Positions 20,588 through 30,003 of a stretch of DNA of 64,000 nt are shown piece after piece (position 1 is the first letter of the stretch; each line of letters opens with the position of its first letter). The DNA is from Nothopassalora personata (taxonomy: Eukaryota > Ascomycota > Dothideomycetes > Mycosphaerellales > Mycosphaerellaceae), in contig CM066291.1 of NCBI GenBank assembly GCA_033816765.1, positions 4,588,001-4,652,000 of the forward strand, given 5' to 3'. The position numbers and the translations under genes are program-made. The notes beneath the pieces were generated by a model. The model was not told the DNA's origin, ran no database searches, and saw nothing but the letters and a program-made list of their open reading frames with translations.

Positions 20588-21060
20588 GATACGCCGCACC
20601 CTATACTTCTAAGGAGCACGATACGCTCGTCCTAGACTTTTAAGGAGCACGATACGGTACGGTAAACATTCTAGGAGCACGACACCGTAAACATTCTAGG
20701 AGTACGACACCGTAAACATTCTAGGAGCACGATACCGTAAACATTTAAGGAGTACGATACTACTACCGTGAACTTTTAAGGAGTACGACACCGTAAACAT
20801 TCTAGGAGCACGACACCGTAAACATTTAAGGAGCACGATACTACTACCGTGAACTTTTAAGGAGCACGACACCGTAAACATTCTAGGAGCACGATACCAT
20901 AAACATTTAAGGAGCACGATACTACTACCGTAAACTTTTAAGGAGCACGACACCGTAAACATTTAAGGAGCACGATACTACTACCGTAAACCTTTAAGGA
21001 GTACGATACCGTAAACATTTAAGGAGCATAATATACTACTATAAACTTTTAAGGAGTAGA
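20588..21060. repeat. Left subterminal tandem array, GTAAACAT-AGGAGC core
   Basis: About twenty units of 22-34 bp on the theme TAAGGAGCACGATACTACTA followed by CCGTAAACATT. Before the chromovirus inserted, the array continued into 13760-13825. Units mix two spacings (ACGACACCG and ACGATACTACTACCG). Confidence 0.85.
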
Positions 21061-21157
21061 GCCGTCCGTATCGTAGCTATTAGCGCCCCGGTATCGTAGA
21101 TACTACGGTCTAAACGAGTGCATCTAAGCGCCTACCTCTAGATACCGTAGGGCACGG

Positions 21158-21225
21158 TATACGTAAACATACTAGGAGCAGCTAAAATCGGCCGATTTTA
21201 GCTGCTCCTAGTATGTTTACGTATA
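21158..21225. repeat. 68 bp perfect palindrome
   Basis: Two 34 bp arms are exact reverse complements with no spacer, centred at 21191/21192 (…AAAATCGG|CCGATTTT…). The arms contain GTAAACATACTAGGAGC, the same core as the terminal hairpins and subterminal arrays. Confidence 0.95.
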
Positions 21226-21299
21226 ATTTAGAGAACTCGCTAACATTCCTATCTTATAGGGACCGTATCTACCGCATTGCCTACGAGATTAACGCTACG

Positions 21300-21565
21300 T
21301 GTTGAGAATATGCAGGTCATCGGGTTAAAGAGGTTGGGGTCTACCGGACCCCAACATGTGGTTGCCCCGCAACAGGATTACGTGGCTGGGTGACATGGCT
21401 GGATCAGGGGTATAAGACTCATCCGAACAGATGAGTCTGCCTCTTATCCTTTACATCCACATCCGCGATACTTGTTCATAGAGACACGCTATCCCATTGG
21501 GTCCTTCTTCGTCCTAAGGCAAGATTCCATCTTCCAGTGGCTGCGCAACTCGTACCTGTGTAACA
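21300..21565. mobile_element. Solo LTR with perfect target-site duplication
   Basis: 266 bp beginning TGTTGAGAATATGCAGG and ending CTGTGTAACA, flanked on both sides by CTACG (21295-21299, 21566-21570). It contains a TATAAGAC box and normal CpA/TpG frequency, unlike the DNA on either side. It is unrelated to the 197 bp LTRs here. The internal region was lost by LTR-LTR recombination; the parent family (possibly copia-like) is not determinable. Confidence 0.9.
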
Positions 21566-21669
21566 CTACGCTATTTCGCGCCCGTAAGCTAAGGGAACTA
21601 AGATTCTAACCCGCCTATAGTCGCCTAGTAGCTATAAGCTCGAATAATGTCTAGTCGATCGACGCCTAT
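21566..21669. other. RIP-mutated outer-element DNA before copy 2
   Basis: TpA-rich sequence with no coding potential, lying between the solo LTR and the 5' LTR of copy 2. Confidence 0.6.
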
Positions 21670-21866
21670 TGTAAGGGGTAGCCTAGTAGCTAACCCCTAT
21701 ATATAGCCTTACATGTGACATGCGGTCGCGACCGGCTACTAAGCCGCACGTAACACGTATAAGTACACCTTACGACGCGCGATGCGTCTAGAACAAAGGG
21801 TAAGAATTAGTTTATCTACGACTAGTAGGTCGTAGGCGTACTATACATTACGACATCCCCTTAATA
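21670..21866 (+). repeat. 5' LTR of copy 2
   Basis: Starts TGTAAGGGGTAGCC and ends CCCCTTAATA. Same length as the copy 1 LTR, with transitions at CpA/TpG sites. Confidence 0.9.
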
Positions 21867-21903
21867 GTTCTAATTCTTCTCTTCGTTATAATCTATACAC
21901 GCT

Positions 21904-24900
21904 ATAGAGTCCGAACGCGACGACAGCAGCGCTACGCCTACGGCTCCCCTAAGCCCTAGGGCCTAGCAATAAGCGAGGCGTGTAGCCTTAGTCGTAAGGA
22001 GGGATGCCCTTCGGGTAGAGGTTAAGGAGAAGGAGATATAGAGGGAGATTAAACAGTTAGAGATCTTACGGGACGTAAGCGTGCCGCCGGCGGACCCTTA
22101 GGGCGAATCCGGCGGAGAACTATCCCCTACTCCCCCTCCCCCTCCTCTATCTATAGTAACTAACGATAATATCGTAGCTCGAGGCGCGGTCGTATTGTAT
22201 ACGACACGTTTACGTCTTAAAGAACCTACGCCTTTTAGAGGGGACTCGATTAAGAAAGTACGGGTATTCCTAAGGGAGCTCTCTCTTATCTTTACCCTCT
22301 TAGGCGGCACGTATGCGACGAACGAGTTAAAGGTCCTATATAGGGTTATATACCTAAGCGGAGAGGCAAGTAAGCGATAGTACGCTAACTATAGCGTCCT
22401 TAACCTTAAAGGGTATATATACTAGGACTTTAAGGAGTTCTGTCGAGACGCATACGGTAATCCTATAAACCGCGTGCTTAACGTAATGTTAGAGTATAAG
22501 GCGGTGAAATAGAAGGACAACTAGATAGTACGTTAGTTTACGACTAAGCTAGATGTTATAGAGGATTAGTTAAGGGACTATACGGAGGCGTAACGCGTAC
22601 GACATATGCTCGCTAAGCTTACGCCTAGCCTACGGTCCGTAATCGTTAAGTTTTATAACATCCTAATAACTAGAGAGGAACTAGTAATCCTAGCTTCGCG
22701 TATTAAAAGCACGGAGCGTGGTAGCGGAGGGCACGACCGCGGGTAGCATAGTCGCCGTAGGCGAGAGACTAAGGGCGACTAAGGGCGAAGCGATCGTAGC
22801 TCGAAGTAGTAGAAGCATAGTTAGGCGTCGCGCGACCCGGGTGCGAGTTACTAGCGGGACGCCGGCGGATCGTCTATAACCTTCGATAGGACTAAAGCGG
22901 AGTACTATAGATGCTATAAGAAGGGTTACATTAAGACGGATTGCCCGAATAGGCACCTATAGAAGGACCGTAGCGCGTAAGCGGTTCGTAGGGTAGACGC
23001 TACGAAGGCTCTAACTAAGAAGGGTAGCGACTAGGGAAAAGGTAGAGGACTAGAAGTAGGTCGCTCCTAAGTCCGAGTTTTCCTAAAGTCGACCCCTTAA
23101 GGCGAGTAGATATATGTCTATCGTAGCGACTAGGGAAAAGGTAGAGGACTATAAGTAGGTCGCTCCTAAGTCCGAGTTTTCCTAAAGTCGACCCCTTAAG
23201 GCGAGTAGATACGTGTCTAGCGCGTTACTTACGAGGCGTAGTCGAGACTCGTAAGGGCTTTCGCGAGGCTACGTTTCTCCTAGATAACTATACGGATCTT
23301 AGCCTAGTGTCGTATAAGTATATACTCCGACATTAAATGCAACCTATTAATAGGGTAAGGCTACCGAAGTTAGAGTCGTATACGCATAACCTAGGGTATT
23401 GCTACGGCGCCTTTACGGTTCGGCTACGACTCGCTAATAACGCGGGAGTAGAGCGCGTAAGTAACGCTATCTACTACGCGGTACCTATAGGTAGGCTATT
23501 AGTAATTTTAGGTAGACCCTAGCGGTATCGTAATCGGATAGTAAAGGCCGATAAGGATAACTAGTAGTACTACGGTATAGAGACGCCTACGGTTTAGTAG
23601 CGTAACGCACGCGAGTTCCTTAAGGATCTCGAGAGCTTAAAGTAGGTTTATGCGATAAGTGTTCGGGCTATTGCTATAGCAGTACCTAAAGGAGAGGGCC
23701 CCTCGTAGCCTAAAGAATTTGTAGACTTCCGAGATGTATACGCACCTAATAAGTAGGCGAAGCGTAAGATGCCCGACGGGGTTAAGTATACGATTAATCT
23801 CGTTAAAGGAAAGAAACCTCCTTTTAAGCCGCTGTACTACTAATCCTTAACTAAGTTAGAGGCCTTAAAGGAGTACCTTACGTAAGCAATAGAGAAGGGG
23901 TAGATTAGGCGGTCCGTAAGCGAGGCGGGTGCGCCTATCCTATTCGTGCTAAAGAAGAATAGTACTCTTAGGCTCTATATTAATTATAGAGGCCTAAATG
24001 AGATTATAGTAAAGAACCGATACCCCCTACCCCTAATTAGCGAGACGCTAGATAGGCTATTAGGTTCTAGGTTCTTTACTATAATCGATTTAAAGGACGC
24101 CTACTATCGTATCCCTATTAAGCGAGGCGATAAGTGGAAGACTACGTTTCGTACGCGATACGGACACTACAAGTACCTAGTAATGCCGTTCGGGTTAACT
24201 AACGCACCGGTAACCTTTTAAGGGTATATTAACAAGGCGCTAACCGGCTTAGTTAATGACATTTACGTAGTCTACCTAGATAATATCCTCATCTATAGCG
24301 AGACGCGTAAGGCATACGTGCGAGCCGTACGCGCGGTACTAGAGAGGCTACGAAAGTTTACCCTGTTCGCAAACCCTAAGAAGTGTTACTTCTTCTAGGA
24401 GAGTGTAGAGTTCCTTAGGTTTATCGTAAGCGCCGTAGGCGTGTCGATAGATAGGAGTAGGGTAGCCGCTATCGAGGAATAGCCTACACCTACGACCTTT
24501 TATAAGGTCTAGTCCTTCCTTAGGTTTTGCAACTTCTACCGGCGTTTTATAGAAGGATACTTAAGGGTCTATAAGCCCCTAACGGACCTACTAAAGGGAT
24601 CTAAGGACGGTAAGAAGCACGGCCCTCTTACGTAGACCTTAAGCGAAGAGTAGGCGTTTCGATAGCTTAAGGCCGGATTCTTAGGTACACTAATACTTAG
24701 GCACTTCGATCCTACGCTACGTACGCGAGTCGAGACGGATGCCTTAGGTTTCGCGATCGTAGGTATTATATCCTAATTATTTAGTACTGAGTAGCATCCT
24801 ATCGCGTTCTATTTACGTAAGATAATACTAGCTAAGTGTAACTACGAGACGCACGATTAGGAGCTACTTATAGTAGTTAAGGCTTTTAAGTATTAGAGGC

Positions 24901-26792
24901 TATACTTAGATGGCGCTACGTATACGGTACGAGTACTAGTCGACTACGCTAACCTATAGGGCTTTATAATAGTAAAGTAGCTAAATAGGCGGTAAGCTCA
25001 ATAGGCTACGTTCCTATAGTCTTTTAATTTTATAGTAGAGCATCGGGTAGGTAAGACTAACCTAGCCGACGCGCCTTCGAGACGTAGTAACTACGTAGCT
25101 ATAACGTAATAAACTTCGAACTTACTACCTACCTTATAAAGTAAGCTATCTTTCTAGAAGGAGTCTCTAGAAGGGATAAGCGAGCCGACGGTAAAGCGCG
25201 TGCTTACTACCTACGAGGCGATATAGGGCGACATAGGCGCGGCGATAGTAGTACGGAGAGGTAACCTTCCCTATTAAGACAAGCCGTCTTTACTAGTAGT
25301 AGTGTACGCTATAGTAATATAGGGTTAAGCTTACAGCTCGACGGGTAAGTTAATCCTACTCTTAATAAAGATCGCGTAGTAGTAAGACGACTAGTATGTC
25401 GTATGCTTAGCGTAGGCGCTAAGCCCGAGGGACGCTAAGGGATAGTATATAAAGGATAACCTTATGTACTACGGAGACGCGATCGTAGTACCTAGGGATC
25501 ACGCAATTAGGTCGCATCTAATTCGTATACACTACGACGACGTCCTCGCGGGTTACTTTAGAAGGACTAAGACTAAAGAGCTATTACGACGTAATTATTA
25601 GTAGGACTCACTTAGTACGGACGTAAAATAATACGTCTAAGCCTATAGAACCTACTAGGGTTCGAAGGCGAGGCGCTATCGACCCTACGGCGAGCTATAA
25701 CCGCTTCCTAGACCGGAGCGACCGTAGTAGGAAATTACTATGGATTTTATTACGGACCTACCTCTAAGTACGCGAGCCGGTTACGTGTATAATGCAATCC
25801 TAGTAATAGTCGATCGCTACTTAAAAATGAGCTTATATATCCCGACGACGAAGACTTGCACAGCCGTAGAGCTTACGAGGCTCCTACGAGACGAAGTCGT
25901 GCGACACTATAGTGTCCCGTTAGGCATAGTAAGCGACCGAGGTCCGGTCTTTACTAGTCAGTTTTAGAGTAACTTCTACTTCGAGGCGCGTGTAAAGCGT
26001 AAGCTATCTACGGCCTTTCACCCTTAGACTAACGGCTAAACTAAGAGGGTAAACTAAACCCTCGAATAATACCTTCGTTATTACTATAGTAATAATTAAA
26101 CTAAGTAGGCTAAGTGGCTTACAGTTGCTAAATTCGTAGCTAATAATAGCATCTACCTAATACTACGGATAAGTCCGTTCGAAATAGCGTACGGTTAGCG
26201 ACCTAAGATTGCCCCTATACTAACTAGATCTCGAGACGAGACCTAGGGGGGGGAAGTACTAGTAGCGGTAACAGCTACGAGTCGTATACGAAAACTACGC
26301 GCTATACTCGAGGAGCGATAGAAGGCTATAGCAGAAAGCTAGGCTCGCTACTATAATAAGACCTACTAAGCTAAGACCTACCGCGTAGGTGACTTAGTCC
26401 TATTATTAACGAAGAACCTTAAGTTAGTAGTGCTAAAGAAGAAGATAGGTCCGAAGTTCATCGGCCTATACCGTATTACGGACGCTGTCGGTTCGTAGGC
26501 ATACCGCCTAGCGCTACTAGCCGACTTAAGGCTCTATAACGTCTTCTATATCTCTCTCCTCGAGCCGTATATCGGTAGCAATAAGGATAGACCCGTACCC
26601 CCTCTAGCTAATAAGGACGGAGAGTATAAGATAGAGGTAGTACTAGATAGGCGTAAGCGTAAGGGTAAGCTACAGTATCTAGTCTAGTAGAAGGACTAGC
26701 TAGAGGAGTATAATAGCTAGGAACCGGCGGAGGGCCTCGCAAATGCGGATCGCATAGTAGCCGACTATAAGGCGTTAAGGAGAAGCAAATAA
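21904..26792 (+). pseudogene. RIP-ruined gag-pol of copy 2
   Basis: Collinear with copy 1 gag and pol: the gag start is ATA (21904), the zinc-knuckle region is at about 22910-22950, and the slippery GGGAAAA is kept near 23034. Two 99 bp repeats are present, the RT region is readable in pieces ([17 protein letters not shown] near 24165), and an integrase fragment is at 25740-25967. The pol stop is TAA at 26790-26792. Dozens of in-frame TAG codons replace CAG, TGG and similar codons. It cannot make protein. Confidence 0.95.
23026..23220. repeat. Two 99 bp junction repeats in copy 2
   Basis: Units start at 23026 and 23125, homologous to the five-unit array at 18744-19230. Confidence 0.9.
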
Positions 26793-26926
26793 GACTAGTA
26801 CTAGAGTATAAATAAAACTTTTCTTAACTATAAATAAAATAAAAGCTAAAGAGTAGCGCGCCTACTAGGGGCTACGTAGAGTAGTAGTAGGCGAGGAGCC
26901 CGCGAGCAGCGTGTAAGGCGAGCGCC

Positions 26927-27864
26927 TTAGTTGTCATTACGTAGTAACTTAGGTAAGAATGCCTAGTCGGCGGCGGTAGTGTCGATGTTCTACGCCTATA
27001 GGAACTAGGACTACGGTTAGTAGGGTATACGTAGGCGAGGAACATGCGACTTACGGCGCGGCCGAGTTCGAACAGCCTATTAAGGGCGCGGTTCTACTCC
27101 TACTAGAGCGCGAGGGCTTCGGCGGCGGGGGCGGCGGCAGTAGTAGCGGCGGCGGCGGAGGCACGTATACGGGTCTCCCCGGCACGCTTATGCTTATAGG
27201 CATTAAAGTGCCTAATAGCCTATAGGAAGGGTTAGCCGAAGCATAGGGGACGTACTAGAGCCCTCCCCCGCGAGTAGTAGTCGACTCGTACGAGCGAAGT
27301 AGCGACTTACCTCCTTAATGTCGTTACCTAGCTAAGTACATAGGCGGATCTGCTCTACTAGCTCCTACTGCTAGAGGTCTATAGGCGCCTAGCCTATTAT
27401 AGCCGTAAGGAAGTTGCGCTAGGACCGCGCGGCGCGTAGGCGGCTTACTAGCGAGGCGATAGCGTAGCTAGTATTAGGCACGTAGCTATGTTTACTGCGC
27501 CTATAGCGGCTACACTTCTTTAGGAGCTCGCCGGTAGTAACACTATTACAGTCATCGGCCTCGTCTAGTAAGTGGTTAGTATACGAATCGTAGGCGACGC
27601 GCGTAGAGACTTACCCCTAACGAAGTACGGGAGGTACCGTATGTATATGTTAATTCTCTACGAGAGCTTAGTAGCTAGCGAGGGCGTTAGTAGCTACGAG
27701 GGTAATGCTAGTCGCTTGCGACTACTAGGCGTTCTAGGGGCGTCGCGCACTAGAGCCGCCTAGCGGCGCTCGTCTTCTACGGCGCTAGTAGTGCTGTCGC
27801 TACTAGTGCTACTAGAGGAGGCGGAGCGGCTAGAGAATAGCGGCGAGGAGGGTACGGTAGACAT
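26927..27864 (-). pseudogene. RIP-mutated antisense gene of copy 2
   Basis: Homologous to the spliced antisense gene of copy 1. The ATG (27864), the intron 1 donor GTAAGT, a CTAAC branch and TAG acceptor, and the CTATAG acceptor of intron 2 are still readable on the minus strand. The stop is TAA near 26927. A G/C-rich segment of about 167 bp (26972-27138) is present here and absent from copy 1, so one copy has lost or gained C-terminal sequence. Several codons are nonsense. Confidence 0.75.
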
Positions 27865-28150
27865 AATAATAATAATAATACTAGCGAGGCGCTTACGATA
27901 ATAGTGCGGTACGGGTGCGTAGTAGTAGTGTAGCGAAGGTAATAAGCTAGGGAGCGTACTAAGAAAGGGCTAGGTTAGGCTAGAGTTTTATGCCCCTAAC
28001 TAGCTACGTCGGTATAGTAACTAAGCCTTACTTACCTACACCTATATAACGATACGCACGTAACCCGTATATAGGCCGTATAGCAACTATAGTTCTAAAA
28101 GTACATAGGAGCCTCTACGTAGTAACTAGCGAGCTAAGGACAGCTCGTAC

Positions 28151-28165
28151 GGGAGGGGAGGCAAT
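28151..28165 (+). other. Polypurine tract of copy 2
   Basis: GGGAGGGGAGGCAAT directly before the 3' LTR, unchanged from copy 1 because it contains few RIP targets. Confidence 0.85.
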
Positions 28166-28362
28166 TATAAGGGGCAGCCTAGTAGCTAACCTCTACATGT
28201 AGCCTTATATGTAACATACGGTCGCGACCGGCTACTAAGCCGCACGTGACACGCATAAGTACACCTTGCGACGCGCGATGCGTCTTAAACAAAAGGCAAG
28301 AATTAGTTTATCTACGACCGGTAGGTCGTAGGCGTGCTATATATTGCGACATCCCCTTAACA
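28166..28362 (+). repeat. 3' LTR of copy 2
   Basis: 197 bp, starting TATAAGGGG (from TGTAAGGGG) and ending CCCCTTAACA. Confidence 0.9.
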
Positions 28363-28960
28363 CCTAGCAAGTATCGCCGGCTAAATGCTAGTACGCCTAT
28401 ATCTATATCGGACGAGGTACGTCTTTCTATTTATACGAGCTAATATAGTATCTTAACTCTTAGCTTCTTAAGACTTAAGGTGTTAATGTCTTCTTAACTC
28501 TTAACTTACAATGCTACTTAAGGTTAATAGCTAACGTATTTATAGCTATAGGAGAGGGAGATTAGTCGCTTAGGGGGTGCTAGCTCGGGTCTAGCGTTAA
28601 GTAACCTCGCGAGGTAGGCCTTAGCCGGTAAGGTTTAAGATATAGACGCCGGTAAGCTACGCTTACTACTATGCCGTCCCTATAAGGGTACGCCTTACGA
28701 GGTAGCATGTCGTGTTACTATAGGTAGTATCGGTCCGTGTACTCGCTACCGTCGTTTCGGGCATACTAGTAGGTGTGTTTAGATTATAGGTGCTAGGTTA
28801 TTTTTTCTACTATGTCGTCTTAAGTGTATTATAACGATAATACTACCTACGCTATACGGCTCTCTACTTAATCGTTCTTATCTTAGTCTTAATCTTATAT
28901 ATCTATGTTCTGTCTTCGATAAGATCTACTTAAGATATTAGGGCTACTCCTTAAATATTT
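28363..28960. other. RIP-mutated interior of the outer element, right of copy 2
   Basis: About 600 bp of TpA-rich sequence with no interpretable frame on either strand. It could be the far end of the original transposase gene; I cannot assign it. Confidence 0.5.
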
Positions 28961-28964
28961 ACGG

Positions 28965-29470
28965 TGTCGTGCTCCTTAAAAGTTTAGCATCGATATATTA
29001 GAGCTACTCCTTGAAAGTTTACCGTCTAATACATTCGAGCTACCTAAGAATAGCGGCAGTACTCCTAAAAAGTTTATAAGTGTATAAATATATAAGGAAT
29101 AGCGAGGACTAGTAGCTCCTTATATGTTTACGGTTAATAAGTAGCTCCGTAGAAGTTTACGGTTAATAACTTAAGTAGCTCCTTATATATTTACGGTTAA
29201 TAACTTAAGTAGCTCCTTATATGTTTACGGTTAATAACTTAAGTAGCTCCTAATATATTTACGGTCACTAACTTAAGCAGCTCCTTAGAAGTTTACGGTT
29301 AAGTTTACGGTTAACAACTTAAGTAGCTCCTTATATATTCACGGTTAATAACTTAAGTGGCTCCTTAGAAGTTTACGGTTAATAAGTAGCTCCTTAGAAG
29401 TTTACGGTTAATAAGTAGCTCCTTAGAAATCCACGATTAATAACCTAAGCTGCTCCTTAGAAGTTTACGA
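28965..29470. repeat. Right subterminal tandem array
   Basis: About 14 units of roughly 24-35 bp on the theme AGTAGCTCCTTATATGTTTA followed by CGGTTAATAACTTA. The core GCTCCTTA...GTTTACGG is the reverse complement of the left-array core, so the two arrays are inverted relative to one another. Confidence 0.85.
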
Positions 29471-29679
29471 TACTATGAACATACTAGGAGCAGCTAATTT
29501 TAGCTAATTTTAGCGGCTCCTAGTATGTTTACGGCATGTCGAATCTCGAATGTCGAATTTCGAATGTCGAATGTGGAGAGCTCGATTGTAGATACCTCGA
29601 CACGTAGATTATAGACACCTCGTTACGTAGATTGTAGACACCTCGGATGTCGACACCTCGAATGTGAATATTGAGATAC
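29470..29679 (-). repeat. Right terminal inverted repeat with hairpin
   Basis: Begins with a hairpin (about 29475-29535) on AACATACTAGGAGC / GCTCCTAGTATGTT, then GACATGTCGAAT-like and CCTCG-containing subrepeats. It ends GTGAATATTGAGATAC, the exact inverse of the left end. Confidence 0.85.
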
Positions 29680-30003
29680 CTACACCTCCAGGCTTCCGCC
29701 GCCTGCGGGTCTTGGACTACAGTAGATTGCTTCTTCGGCCTCACGGGCCTGCGGCTCCGTGTGGGTCTCTGCTGATCGAGATTTGTACTGTAGTTGTGAA
29801 ATGCACACGAGTGAGCTCCACGTGACTTGTGCTATTATGCATCCCTCGTTCTCGAATCCACGAAACCTGGTTTCATTGTGCTTGGTGTGGACCTGACAGC
29901 ATGCACCGTCATTTGCATGGGGACGTGTCTCTCGCGATATGTATTACACACATTCCAGGTCCTACAGCACATTGCTACCACATCTCTTCACCCATAGGCA
30001 TTT
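29680..30003. promoter_or_regulatory. Short flank between transposon nest and CHY-zinc gene
   Basis: 324 bp of unmutated sequence that must contain the promoter of the gene starting at 30004. Mutation of the RIP type stops sharply at the terminal repeat. Confidence 0.5.

Larger units (their letters stand above)
21670..28362 (+). mobile_element. RIP-inactivated chromovirus copy 2
   Basis: A 6693 bp full-length relative of copy 1 in the opposite orientation: two 197 bp LTRs, a polypurine tract, gag, pol and the antisense gene, all collinear. Nearly every CpA and TpG of copy 1 is TpA here, while CpG and most other dinucleotides are kept. Stops, almost all TAG or TAA, occur every few tens of codons. 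Flanking pentamers are CCTAT and CCTAG (4 of 5 match). Confidence 0.95.
12513..29679. mobile_element. 17.2 kb transposon nest bounded by long terminal inverted repeats
   Basis: The left end begins GTATCTCAATATTCAC (12513) and the right end finishes with its exact reverse complement (29664-29679). The similarity continues inward for about 200 bp through CATTCGAGGTGTC(G/T)AC subrepeats to a hairpin built on AACATACTAGGAGC. Removing two full retrotransposons and a solo LTR leaves about 3.4 kb, a plausible size for the original DNA transposon. That remainder is strongly depleted of CpA/TpG and rich in TpA, as expected from RIP. A broken HTH/integrase-like frame lies at 12872-13441. I see no convincing target-site duplication outside the repeats. 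Alternatives are two adjacent related elements sharing the central palindrome, or a rearranged array. Confidence 0.7.

Noticed and set aside
28965..29470. Regular short repeats resembling a CRISPR array
   Set aside because: Repeat units are contiguous variants of one motif without unique spacers. The DNA is eukaryotic, and the arrays are subterminal repeats of a transposon.
12513..29679. A Starship-type giant mobile element
   Set aside because: No DUF3435 tyrosine-recombinase captain and no cargo genes were seen. The size comes from nested retrotransposons, and the ends are inverted repeats.
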